Shown here in pieces: positions 55,185-62,855 of a stretch of 64,000 nucleotides of DNA; the stretch's first letter is position 1, and the number at the start of each line of letters is the position of its first letter. The notes under the pieces were generated by a model, which was given only the letters and a program-made list of their open reading frames with translations, did no database searches and had not been told where the DNA came from. Both the position numbers and the translations under genes were made by a program. Origin of the DNA: Oscillatoriaceae cyanobacterium Prado104 (GTDB taxonomy: Bacteria; Cyanobacteriota; Cyanobacteriia; Cyanobacteriales; Microcoleaceae); contig JALOON010000060.1 of assembly GCA_025454405.1 (NCBI GenBank), positions 1-64,000 on the forward strand. Direction: 5' to 3'.

Positions 55185-55480
55185 AGGTCGTAAATCTCTC
55201 CTGCAATGCGGACTCGATCGCGCTCTTTGATCCCGACTGCGTTGATGTATACAACTGTCTCAGGCTCTTCCTCTACATCATAGTAGACGCGCAAATCGCC
55301 AATGCGAAGTTCCCAAGGGGCAAGTGGATTGGGACGCATAGGCTTACGGTTTTTCGTCTCGACTGTTGGCTGATACATAAGCTGCTCATCAACAGTGTCT
55401 AAAACGATCGCCTGCTGTCGGGCTGTAAGGCTTCTCAAGTGTGCCTCTGATTCAGGTGAGTATTCAATGCGGTAAGCCAA
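55181..55480 (-). CDS. Type II toxin, RelE/ParE family
   Basis: 99 residues. MAYRIEYSPESEAHLRSLTARQQ, PLAPWELRIGDLRVYYDVEE and GIKERDRVRI are typical of RelE/ParE-fold toxins, which cleave mRNA at the ribosome or poison gyrase; which applies is not visible. Start is a TTG at 55480; no ATG is available in frame. It is upstream of and overlaps the Phd-type antitoxin. Confidence 0.85.
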   Translation of the reverse strand: MAYRIEYSPESEAHLRSLTARQQAIVLDTVDEQLMYQPTVETKNRKPMRPNPLAPWELRIGDLRVYYDVEEEPETVVYINAVGIKERDRVRIAGEIYDL

Positions 55481-55573
55481 TTTACCAAGATTTCCGAAAC
55501 AAACACAAATAGCTTAACCTGGAGTGGTCAAATAAAGCTGAACCTAATAGCTTGCAAAGATCTCGTGTTCAAT

Positions 55574-55747
55574 CCCGATCGCCCTGTCGGTGAGAAAAAG
55601 TCACCTGATTTTATAAACTTACGTAAATTAGTTCGATCGATTTGAGAGTTGAGATTGCTTCTATTAGCTTTTTTATTATTGTAGGTTTGGTTGAGGGCGA
55701 TCGAATACATTAAAAACCCGGTTTCGCCGAAGTTACCGGGTTTTTTG
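55574..55747. repeat. Island repeat copy 2 and AAACCCGGTTT-type element
   Basis: 55574-55642 is the second copy of the CGATCGCCCTGTCGG repeat. 55681-55747 repeats 51323-51387: gtaggtttggttgag, gcgatcgaatac and then a decayed AAACCCGG palindrome (arms 55712-55722 and 55735-55745). Further on, 55776-55801 (cgcaccccaatgacaatttt) recurs at 56706-56732. Confidence 0.85.
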
Positions 55748-55822
55748 CAGTAATTTTGAGCATCTCCTCGTCTATCGCACCCCAATGACAATTTTCGACT
55801 GTATCCCAACCAATAACTAGCG

Positions 55823-55911
55823 GACTAACGACCCCGTTCACCCGCCGCGAGTAACCTCTCGAATTCAACGAAAAGACTCTGTACGGTCGTTGTACAACGA
55901 GATTGTTAGGT
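55823..55911 (-). other. attC-like recombination site 1
   Basis: On the minus strand it starts four bases after the vapC stop with ACCTAAC (55911-55905, perfect RYYYAAC) and ends GTTAGTC (55829-55823, GTTRRRY with one mismatch), 89 nt. Inner arms CTCGTT-G-TAC and the inverse of CCCGTT-CAC pair with one extrahelical G, after a 3-nt spacer. This is the R-box / spacer / L-box with unpaired base layout of integron attC sites. A second site with the same layout is at 57640-57726. Function not tested; no integrase in the window. Confidence 0.55.
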
Positions 55912-55915
55912 AGCT

Positions 55916-56308
55916 TTACGGCTGAGATTCGACATATGGATACTCCCGAATTTTCCTGTCTACTGTAACAATTGGGCAATTGTGAACTCTGGCTGTCGCA
56001 ACAATGATTTGATCGGCAGGATCTCGATGAAAATCTCCAGGTAACTGAGTTGATTCTACGCAAATACGTGGTGTTAGCTCTAGAAAATTGATACCTGGAT
56101 AAGCCAAAGCTTCATCTAACCACTCATCTACAGAACTTGGTAGGGTAAGCCGACCATATTCAACTAATTTGGCAACTTCCCAGCAAGAAATCGCACTGAT
56201 TCCCAGCCCTTGTGATTCTTGTTCTTGAACGTATTCATAGTATTCGTGGGTAAGATTCTCATCTCCATGTACCCACCAGATCCAAATGTGAGTATCCAGT
56301 ACGATCAT
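55916..56308 (-). CDS. PIN-domain toxin, VapC family
   Basis: 130 residues from the ATG at 56308 (MIVLDTHIWIWW). PIN nuclease: LDTHIW (first Asp), SCWEVAK (Glu), DPADQIIVATARVHNCPIVT (D-AD pair) and TVDRKIREY. Such toxins cut tRNA or rRNA. The ATG overlaps the antitoxin stop by four bases. The stop codon (55916-55918) is four bases from the attC-like site 55823-55911. An alternative start at 56323 would overlap the antitoxin further. Confidence 0.88.
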   Translation of the reverse strand: MIVLDTHIWIWWVHGDENLTHEYYEYVQEQESQGLGISAISCWEVAKLVEYGRLTLPSSVDEWLDEALAYPGINFLELTPRICVESTQLPGDFHRDPADQIIVATARVHNCPIVTVDRKIREYPYVESQP

Positions 56309-56520
56309 AGCGAAACTTCCCAATCATCTTGAGCCACAGGTTCAGTAGGATCGGTATATTGAATTATGGTTCCACGAAGAGAATACCGGTTTTGTCTAGA
56401 TTCTCTACGTGAGCGAGACAAAATAATCACCTCAACCTGTTCGCCAGAATGAAATGGTAAATTCTCTAACGTTAGTGTTTTGTCCTGATTGATGGTTGTT
56501 TCAATACGATGTACTAGCAT
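56305..56520 (-). CDS. Antitoxin partner of VapC-type toxin
   Basis: 71 residues. MLVHRIETTINQDKTLTLENLPFHSGEQVEVIIL is a swapped-hairpin/AbrB-like or DUF2281-like N-terminus that would bind DNA; the C-terminal part (YSLRGTIIQYTDPTEPVAQ) resembles antitoxins of VapC-type PIN toxins in cyanobacteria. It overlaps vapC by four bases (56305-56308). ATG at 56520. Confidence 0.8.
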   Translation of the reverse strand: MLVHRIETTINQDKTLTLENLPFHSGEQVEVIILSRSRRESRQNRYSLRGTIIQYTDPTEPVAQDDWEVSL

Positions 56521-56568
56521 GATTTGAAACCCTATAGAGGCTTACAGCAACATTATAAGGTGTGAGAC

Positions 56569-56614
56569 GGGGTGTTAGCTTGTCACATGGGGGCGATCGC
56601 GAGCATCTATTTAT
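56569..56614. repeat. GGGGTGTTAGCTTGTC repeat, copy 1
   Basis: A 46-bp sequence (ggggtgttagcttgtc, then catgggggcgatcgc, then atctatttat) recurs at 60644-60689 with few changes. The spacer 56521-56740 also carries cgcaccccaacgacaatttt (56706-56732), a copy of 55776-55801. No gene here. Confidence 0.85.
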
Positions 56615-56740
56615 GCTACCAATTAGTCCGATCGATTGGCTCAGGATTTTCACAAGTAACTTTGCGATCGCGCATTAAACAGTGATGCAAACCCACTCGG
56701 GAAATCGCACCCCAACGACAATTTTCGACTGCCCATAGCT

Positions 56741-57410
56741 TTAATTAATAATTTCTCCTTTGTTATTTGCCAACTTCTCACGCCATTTTTGGAGTTCCTC
56801 AGGTGTTTGTTTCACCCAATCTGTTACTTCGCCAACGATTTTTAATGGTGCTTGGGAGCGATATGAGCGTGTCGGATTGCCCGGAAATTTTTTGTCTGTA
56901 ACATTCGGGTCATTTTCAAACCCCCCTGTCGGTTCAACGATGTAAACACGTTCACGTCCATCGCCTTTTGCTAATGCAGCAGCTAGTCCGGCTCCATTAA
57001 CAACGGCTGTAAAATAAATGTGATTCATTTTGAGTTCAGATTTGTAATTAGAACTGCCCCCTGCTGTCAGCAAATCGCCAACTGACAAATCTGCTTTTGT
57101 CCCATGATAAAAAGGTCCTTTGTCAGAAGGTTTATCCTTAAACGAAGTTGCTAATTCATAATTCTTTTTTGCCTTGTCAGAGTCACCTAAGTCCTCATAG
57201 CATTTAGCAATGTTTGAATATAGAGAAGGGAAAGCACTCTTAACAGAGTCGTCATTCATTTTTAATGCAAACTGCAAAGCCGTTTCGAGCCATTTTAAAT
57301 TATCGGAAACATTTTTTTGATGTCGGGCTACATAATGAGCTGAAATAAATTTTTCAAAGTCGTATGTTGCTTCGTTCCAGGCTTGAAGAAATAGTTGGCT
57401 TGAATTCCAT
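56741..57410 (-). pseudogene. TPR-fused rifampin ADP-ribosyltransferase (Arr) with frameshift at the start
   Basis: The C-terminal 140 residues are a clear Arr domain: GPFYHGTKADLSVGDLL, HIYFTAVVNGAGLAA, RVYIVEPTGGFENDPN, KKFPGNPTRSYRS, IVGEVTDW. Arr inactivates rifamycins by ADP-ribosylation. Upstream the frame continues as TPR helices (FLQAWNEATYDFEKF; NLKWLETALQFALKM; YSNIAKCYEDLGDSDKAKK). There is no in-frame ATG before that: the ATG with AGGAG at 57410-57408 is one base out of frame, and dropping the G after it gives MNSSQLFLQAWNEATYDFEK. So either a one-base frameshift or error near 57407, or a start at an internal TTG (57277). The gene lies in the putative cassette. Confidence 0.8.
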
Positions 57411-57639
57411 AATTATTTTGTCTCCTAATAATCTTAATATCGCCGTATTCTAGACAATCGCTAGACAGTAAGTGGCGAGTTGTTAAGTATTGAAACATAC
57501 AAAAAACTTAGCGAAGGATTCAACTATGAACACAGCCCGTCAAAACTTGCCAGTCATGCTTCAATCAAGAACTTACGACCACTTAGAAATCTCAACCCGC
57601 AGATACCTCATCAGTACACTCTCACCGACAACCAAAGCC

Positions 57640-57726
57640 ACATAACGTTCGTGTTCAGCGGCGGCTACTTCTCTTTGCATCTCACTGACAACCTTCATTC
57701 CGTCCGCTGCAACACGATTGTTAGGT
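57640..57726 (-). other. attC-like recombination site 2
   Basis: On the minus strand ACCTAAC (57726-57720, perfect RYYYAAC, containing the stop codon of the upstream gene) is followed by AAT, CGTGTT-G-CAGCGG, a variable 40-nt part, and the inverse arm, ending GTTATGT (57646-57640). The two arms match at CGTGTT and CAGCGG, separated by one extrahelical G as in site 1. 87 nt. Fits attC architecture. The spacer from 57411 to 57639 has no gene that I support. Confidence 0.6.
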
Positions 57727-58566
57727 GGCTGATAACGAGTCACTGAAGCCTTCACCACTATCTTGAACTGCTCCCCAAGGAAGATTTGAATACTCTTTCT
57801 TGATTTTCTCCAACTCGTCTAGTGTTTGCAGAAAGAACTGTTGGATTGCTGCTACATGGTCTTCCTTGGAAAGAAAATGTTGCAAACTTTCTTCTCGGAA
57901 AATGTTTGACCAAGCCTTTGTGTCATTCAATCCATATCCTTGCCAATTGTATTGCTTACAAATATCCTTCATCGCTTCAATGATTTCTGCTCGGCGGTTA
58001 GAGTTAGGAATTACTTCGAGCATAAGACGGACGGTTGGATAATCAGTCAAGCTTGATGTTTTTAACATAAAACCTAAACCACACCACCATCCTCCACTTT
58101 GCATCTCAGCAATCATCAAATATCGCCCATGTAATTGTATTTGAGTGAGTGCAACATTCTGTTGTTCGTAGCCTTCTTGAGAAGCTATTTTACTCTCAAT
58201 AAAATCGAAACCCCTAGATAATTTAGACAACGCTTGAGCCGTAAAATCATAGCGATCGAAAGCAATTTGGCCTTTTTGACAGATAAATCGGCTACGATCG
58301 CGCCAGCCTGGAAGTGGCGGCAAAAAATCTTGAGGTGAGGCTAACTCAATATTGACATCCAATTCCTGCTTAATCTTGGCGATCGCCTGAAAAATTCCTG
58401 CTGGTTCAGGATCGAGGCGAATATCAATATCCACAGTTGATTGTCGCCAACCGATTAGCAGAGCGCTAGCACCCCCTGTAAAGTAAATACAACCTTGTCC
58501 TTGAGCCTGTTTACCCAAAACCTCCATGAGTTGTTCTATTTTTTGTGGGTCAACATTCGGGCGCAT
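57721..58566 (-). CDS. Nucleotidyltransferase-like protein with unrecognised C-terminal domain
   Basis: 281 residues. The first 100 look like a DUF6036/AbiEii-type nucleotidyltransferase: FTGGASALLIGWRQSTVDIDIR (GG-S and D-D metal motif), IELASPQDFLPPLPGW and YDFTAQALSKLSRGF. From about 105 on the sequence changes character (GYEQQNVALTQIQLHGRYLMIAE; FLQTLDELEKIKKEYSNLPW) and I do not recognise it. Such proteins often act as toxins or in phage defence with a partner; none is adjacent. The TAA stop lies inside the attC-like site 57640-57726. ATG at 58566. Confidence 0.7.
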   Translation of the reverse strand: MRPNVDPQKIEQLMEVLGKQAQGQGCIYFTGGASALLIGWRQSTVDIDIRLDPEPAGIFQAIAKIKQELDVNIELASPQDFLPPLPGWRDRSRFICQKGQIAFDRYDFTAQALSKLSRGFDFIESKIASQEGYEQQNVALTQIQLHGRYLMIAEMQSGGWWCGLGFMLKTSSLTDYPTVRLMLEVIPNSNRRAEIIEAMKDICKQYNWQGYGLNDTKAWSNIFREESLQHFLSKEDHVAAIQQFFLQTLDELEKIKKEYSNLPWGAVQDSGEGFSDSLSAT

Positions 58567-58745
58567 ACTAAATTAGGTTTACCTTAGATATCATGATTTT
58601 AACTTTTGTCAGGAGTTCTTGAAACCATAACGCCGCAAATCATCGGCACATTGGATCGATGTGAGGCTTAAAGTGACACGATCTTGTCAACTTACTATTG
58701 TATCGCAGATGCGGTACAATAATCTACCGTGTAAGAATCGTATAT

Positions 58746-59324
58746 CTAGGGCTGTCGATCGAAAACAATTTCCTCATATAATTGCTCGATCGGCAAACTT
58801 AGATTGACACTTTGAAACTCAACTCGATCGCCCTCCCGATAGCTCAAAATCACCCATTCACCAGCATCATTTTTATGATAAATATCGATCGCTATTTCAT
58901 CCGAACTGACTAAAACATAATCAACCAGATTCGGGTTGCGGCGATACTTTTCAAACTTCTTCCCTCGATCGTAAGCTTCGGTGCTATCCGATAAAATCTC
59001 CACAATTAAGCAGGGATAGGTAATATAAAGATCGTTCTCGCGATCGCGCTCGTCACAAGTCACGCTTAGATCGGGATAAGTATAGTTAGCCGTATTGAGA
59101 ATGTTAACCTTTAAATCTGAATTAAAAACAGTGCATCGACCGCCCCGCAGATGAGAGCGAATTAACAACAAGAAATTAATTGCGATCGCACTATGATTTT
59201 TAGTGCCACCACTCATCGCATAAACCCGACCATCGATTAGCTCGTGCTTTTCCAGTTGTTGCTCCTCCCAAGCAAAATACTCTTCCGGTGTAAAGTGCCG
59301 ATCGTTATCTCGTGCTGCTATCAT
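58746..59324 (-). CDS. Uma2 family protein (DUF820)
   Basis: 192 residues from the ATG at 59324 (MIAARDND; a GTG one codon earlier is possible). Uma2 PD-(D/E)XK nuclease-like fold: FTPEEYFAWEEQQLEKHELIDG, YTYPDLSVTCDE, PCLIVEILSDSTEAYDRGKKFEKYRR and VDYVLVSSDE. Active-site Asp, Glu and Lys are present. Lies in the accessory island; related in family but not in close sequence to the member at 17150-17767. Confidence 0.87.
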   Translation of the reverse strand: MIAARDNDRHFTPEEYFAWEEQQLEKHELIDGRVYAMSGGTKNHSAIAINFLLLIRSHLRGGRCTVFNSDLKVNILNTANYTYPDLSVTCDERDRENDLYITYPCLIVEILSDSTEAYDRGKKFEKYRRNPNLVDYVLVSSDEIAIDIYHKNDAGEWVILSYREGDRVEFQSVNLSLPIEQLYEEIVFDRQP

Positions 59325-59388
59325 CACAATACTCCATTAATCAAAAGTTAATAATACCAACTCACAGCTCAAAAAAAAGTGACAAGCT

Positions 59389-59427
59389 CCTGTAAGCTTA
59401 CGTAAATTACCTCGATCGATTCGATCT
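59389..59427. repeat. Partial island repeat
   Basis: gtgacaagctcctgtaagcttacgtaaatt acctcgatcgatt matches the right half of the CGATCGCCCTGTCGG repeat family (54853-54922, 55574-55642, 59904-59954), with changes. Confidence 0.6.
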
Positions 59428-59489
59428 CGGTTGGGCTCCTGATAGCCCTCGAACGATCGTATTATCAAAGTTCTCATCAACAAGCAGTT

Positions 59490-59828
59490 TTAACATACTT
59501 CTTGTTCAGAAGAGCGGGCAAGCAGTCGATCGCGCAAACCTTGTGGATCGAATCTTGATTGGTTAATGGCGCGAATCTCTTGTGCTTGCTGTCGTCGTTG
59601 CTGCAAGTAGGATTCTACTTCGGATTGGTGTCTGAGATAAAAGGCGATCGTGGCATAAACATCAACTAGATTTAGCGATGGATACCGATACACAATCTCC
59701 TCTGCTGTCGCGCCTTGATTAAAAACAGCAACAACAGTATCCAATGTGACACGAGTTTTTCCAATAAGAATCACACCATCTTCATTAGCTTGCAGTGGAA
59801 CAGACTCAGCCACAATTGCCAGTGTCAT
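59490..59828 (-). CDS. DUF433 family protein (antitoxin-like)
   Basis: 112 residues from the ATG at 59828 (MTLAIVAES), with GGAGATT a few bases upstream. GVILIGKTRVTLDTVVAVFNQGATAEEIVYRYP SLNLVDVYATIAFYL is the DUF433 helix-turn-helix pattern, often an antitoxin of a PIN-type toxin. No toxin gene is directly downstream (a 105-bp spacer and a retropepsin-like gene precede). Helical tail with QQRRQQAQE. Confidence 0.82.
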   Translation of the reverse strand: MTLAIVAESVPLQANEDGVILIGKTRVTLDTVVAVFNQGATAEEIVYRYPSLNLVDVYATIAFYLRHQSEVESYLQQRRQQAQEIRAINQSRFDPQGLRDRLLARSSEQEVC

Positions 59829-59867
59829 AACAATCTCCAATTCGCTGATTTGATGGTAGCAGATCTT

Positions 59868-59954
59868 CAGCTTGTTGTCTGTTTTAATTCAAAAAATAAA
59901 CCACCCCGATCGCCCTGTCGTTATAAACTTACGTAAATTAGCTCGATCGATTTG
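59868..59954. repeat. Island repeat, copy 3
   Basis: cagcttgttgtct to cgatcgccctgtcg and ttataaacttacgtaaattagctcgatcg, lacking the gtgagaaaaagtgac segment of copies 1 and 2. It lies just upstream of the DUF433 gene start. Confidence 0.85.
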
Positions 59955-59974
59955 AGATTTACGATCCTCATTTA

Positions 59975-60394
59975 TTAAACCTTTTTGGGGGAAACTTCAA
60001 ATTCAGAACGCGCACGAAAAAAACAGACCTCAAACTCAAAGAAGAAATTAGCCTGTCCTAAAATCAAAGGCACATTGGTTGCTTGTGTCCAGGCAAATGC
60101 CAGGTTAACTGCTGGGAATGAACTGACTCGAGCATCAACAACGACTGCGCGAGCTTCAAATCGAGCTAAGTTTCCTGCCAATACAACTGAGAGTGTCTCG
60201 TTGTCCCAGATTAAACCCAGTTGTAGTCCTAACTCGTATGGCAAAACATTAACACTTGCACCTGTATCTAGTAAGCCTTCAGCATTCAAGGATTGACCGT
60301 TCAGACTAAGCGTCAAAGGCAGATACGGCATTCGATCGACCATGCCAAGACTGCTGTCAATAATTTTGTAGGAAAATTTCTGAGCGTCAACCAT
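59975..60394 (-). CDS. Retropepsin-like aspartic protease
   Basis: 139 residues. LNAEGLLDTGASVNVLPYELGLQLGL carries the DTGAS motif of single-domain retropepsin-like (clan AA) proteases, which must dimerise to be active; flanking beta-rich segments (LPLTLSLNGQSLNAEG, LSVVLAGNLARFEA) fit the fold. ATG at 60394 overlaps the preceding gene by eight bases, so they are translationally coupled. No signal peptide. Substrate unknown. Confidence 0.82.
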   Translation of the reverse strand: MVDAQKFSYKIIDSSLGMVDRMPYLPLTLSLNGQSLNAEGLLDTGASVNVLPYELGLQLGLIWDNETLSVVLAGNLARFEARAVVVDARVSSFPAVNLAFAWTQATNVPLILGQANFFFEFEVCFFRARSEFEVSPKKV

Positions 60395-60605
60395 TTTGTT
60401 CTTGTTGTTTTGTCGCCAGAAGATTCATTAAAACATTGGCAGCCTCAGAGCAATTGTAGGGCGACCACACAGGATACTCTTGGTTTGCAACAAAGAAATT
60501 TGCATCCTCTTCTTTGACAAGTTCTGTTGCAAGAAACTGCATCAGCCGAAGCTTGTCAATTTTTGAAAGCTCTTGGATTTGTGACATGAGTTGGGCCAAT
60601 GGCAT
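60387..60605 (-). CDS. Small hypothetical partner of the retropepsin-like gene
   Basis: 72 residues, helical (QLMSQIQELSKIDKLRLMQFLATELVKEE), not recognised as any named family though of a type that commonly accompanies such genes. It overlaps the retropepsin-like gene by eight bases. The pairing suggests co-translation and joint function; antitoxin-like size is the only further hint. ATG at 60605. Confidence 0.7.
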   Translation of the reverse strand: MPLAQLMSQIQELSKIDKLRLMQFLATELVKEEDANFFVANQEYPVWSPYNCSEAANVLMNLLATKQQEQNG

Positions 60606-60643
60606 TTGAGCATCTCCTTGTCTGAGGATAGGTGAAAGTATTG

Positions 60644-60689
60644 GGGGTGTTAGCTTGTCGCATGGGGGCGATCGCTAGTATCTATTTAT
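60644..60689. repeat. GGGGTGTTAGCTTGTC repeat, copy 2
   Basis: Copy of 56569-56614. Located in the spacer upstream of the small helical gene. Just before it, 60608-60630 has gagcatctccttgtctgaggat, shared with 51401-51421. Confidence 0.85.
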
Positions 60690-60807
60690 TTTACCAATTC
60701 TGCATATTCTTGCAGGGTGGCTGGGTGAAATTCGTATTTCATTTTCCTGGCAATTAAGGTATAACTTATAATTGTATCGCAGATATCCCAGGCTTGAAAC
60801 CGTCACT

Positions 60808-61383
60808 TCAGCGCGGTGAGTGTGTCAACAGTGCAATAACAAAATATGTCACCGAAGTAATAACACACAGGGGAAACAGAATAATCAGCAGCCAGGGTAA
60901 TGTTGCAGCAGAGTGAAAAGTGGAACCCATATCTAGCCCAAACAAGTAACAAGTGCCAACCCCCCCTTCGTTTAAAGAACATTGAGCTTGCTCGGATAAA
61001 TACGCCACAAAAACAATTCCGGCAATCAGAGGAGCAAAGCAGATGTACCAAACGCTGAAAAACCCAATTAAGGCACGAGACCAACCTCGAAAGCTTTTGT
61101 GTATCGACACTAGCAATCCAACAAACAGTCCAATACTCAAAATCGGGATTTGGAACATACTCAGCACGGGGAAATACCACGTCCAATCCACCAAATTTTT
61201 GATAGTTTGACCAATATTGAGACCATTCACAAGGCAGATCTTTGCTGTTTTACCTATCATTTGGCAGCCTGAAAAGTTACCAAGTCCAACTAATAAGGTT
61301 GCAAATATAATAGGTAGTAGCAGGCTAACTAACAGGAATGCAATCAGCCATTGTCGTTGAGATCTGCCCAGAGAGAAACCCAT
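60808..61383 (-). CDS. Four-helix membrane protein, unknown function
   Basis: 191 residues, family not recognised. Four or five hydrophobic segments: about 12-34 (WLIAFLLVSLLLPIIFATLL), 72-92, 104-128 and 160-185. Polar connections hold Cys pairs (SGCQMIGKTAKICLV; AQCSLNEGGVGTCYLFG) that may form disulfides on the outer side. ATG at 61383. It stands alone; 61384-61700 upstream has no other gene but contains a ctctctgcgccctctgcgc phrase, a common cyanobacterial spacer motif. Confidence 0.7.
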   Translation of the reverse strand: MGFSLGRSQRQWLIAFLLVSLLLPIIFATLLVGLGNFSGCQMIGKTAKICLVNGLNIGQTIKNLVDWTWYFPVLSMFQIPILSIGLFVGLLVSIHKSFRGWSRALIGFFSVWYICFAPLIAGIVFVAYLSEQAQCSLNEGGVGTCYLFGLDMGSTFHSAATLPWLLIILFPLCVITSVTYFVIALLTHSPR

Positions 61384-61700
61384 AGACTCAGAATTATCGC
61401 AAATATTAATACATTAATATGATAACAGACTTCGGTTTCATGCAAAGTGTTACAGACGATCGGGCTTGTACGAGACTGATGATTTAAACCGCAGATAACG
61501 CAAAGGAAACTCCAGAAAGAGGAGAGAAATCGATTCATGCGCAGTGCAAATACTCTCTCTTCTCTCTCTGCGCCCTCTGCGCCCTCTGCGGTTCAATCCT
61601 CTTTTGTAAATTCTTATTACAACTTACTTAACACCAGGAACTAAATCTCTATTACCGCTGACTATAATTAGGTAAAAAATAATGTAGTAGGGGAAATTCC

Positions 61701-62810
61701 ATGAAAAAACTAACTCGAAAATTATTCGCTACAGCATTAACCCTAAACATCCTGTGTTTCCCCACAGCAGCTTTCGCCAAAGCAAAAATTCAAATCGCCA
61801 TCCTGTTAGATTCCAGCAATAGCATGGATGGACTCATCGACCAAACCCGCACTCAACTTTGGCAAATTGTTAATTATTTATCTAAAGTAACCAAAAATGG
61901 CGAAGTTCCAGAATTAGAAGTTGCCCTCTACCATTACGGTAACGACACTTTACCATCCTCAGAAGGTTTTGTCAGATTGTTAACTGGATTTACTCCCGAA
62001 TTAGATTTAGTTTCCGAAAAGCTATTTAGTATCAGAACTAACGGCGGACAAGAATATGCTGGCTGGGTGATTCGATCGGCCGTGCAAGAATTAAATTGGA
62101 GTAAAAATCCCGGAGATTTTCGCGTTATCTTTATTGCAGGTAACGAACCCTTCGATCAAGGCCCGAGAGTTTGGAGTCAAGCTGTCAATCTTGCCGTTAA
62201 AGGAGATACTCTTGTTAATACCATTTACTGCGGTTCCGCTGAAAGTCAGGAGAGACAACTTTGGGCATCAGGCGCTAGTTTGGGAAAAGGCAGCAGTTTC
62301 AATATCAATCAAGACCAAAAAATTGCAGTAATTGAATCTCCTTACGACAGCGAAATTGCTAGTTGGAATGCTAAACTCAATCAAACCTACATTCCCTACG
62401 GTAGAGAAGGCAGAATCGGACAACAACGTCAAGTTGCTGAAGATAGTAATGCTGGCGCAAATTTGGCTGCGCGCAGTAACTCCAAAGCTTCTGAATACTA
62501 CGATAATGCTTCTTGGGATTTGATCGATGCTCTCGACAACGGTAAAGTAACCCTTGAAGCAATACCAGATGATGCTTTACCGGAAGTTATGCGCGGGATG
62601 ACGCTAACAGAAAAGAGAGCGTATGTAGCTGCGAAAAAAACTGAAAGACAGGCGATTCAAAGGAAGATTCGCGAATTATCTCAAAAGCGCGACGAATATA
62701 TCGATCGCCAGCGCAAAACCAGTACCGACAAAGGTGAAAATACGGTCGATCGCGTTATAATTCAAAGCCTCCGCCAACAATTAGCAGCTAAAGGATTCAA
62801 ACTGAATTAA
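61701..62810 (+). CDS. Exported von Willebrand factor A domain protein
   Basis: 369 residues. Signal peptide 1-26 (MKKLTRKLFATAL...AAFA). A vWA domain follows at once: IQIAILLDSSNSMDG has the MIDAS DxSxS (D37, S39, S41), then TNGGQEYAGWVIRSAV (Thr/Gly) and VIFIAGNEPFDQGP. Residues about 235-369 are helical and charged (KRAYVAAKKTERQAIQRKI, coiled coil likely). Ca2+ or Mg2+-dependent adhesion to an unknown partner in the periplasm is inferred from the fold. ATG at 61701, with GGGGAA upstream. It converges with the ABC1 kinase gene. Confidence 0.87.
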   Translation: MKKLTRKLFATALTLNILCFPTAAFAKAKIQIAILLDSSNSMDGLIDQTRTQLWQIVNYLSKVTKNGEVPELEVALYHYGNDTLPSSEGFVRLLTGFTPELDLVSEKLFSIRTNGGQEYAGWVIRSAVQELNWSKNPGDFRVIFIAGNEPFDQGPRVWSQAVNLAVKGDTLVNTIYCGSAESQERQLWASGASLGKGSSFNINQDQKIAVIESPYDSEIASWNAKLNQTYIPYGREGRIGQQRQVAEDSNAGANLAARSNSKASEYYDNASWDLIDALDNGKVTLEAIPDDALPEVMRGMTLTEKRAYVAAKKTERQAIQRKIRELSQKRDEYIDRQRKTSTDKGENTVDRVIIQSLRQQLAAKGFKLN

Positions 62811-62822
62811 ACATAGGTACAG

Positions 62823-62855
62823 AGAAACCCGGTTTCTTAAAGAAACCGGGTTTCT
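62823..62855. terminator. AGAAACCCGGTTTCT palindrome between convergent genes
   Basis: Arms 62823-62837 and 62841-62855 are perfect 15-bp inverted copies with a taa loop, 12 bp after the vWA gene stop. Same family as at 17863-17895. No T tract follows, so termination is only probable. 62885-62960 carries GATTTTCGATTT-like repeats. Confidence 0.65.

Noticed and set aside
57480-57746. Plus-strand ORF across attC-like site 2
   Set aside because: Overlaps a structured recombination-like site and the end of a better supported gene; no ribosome binding site.
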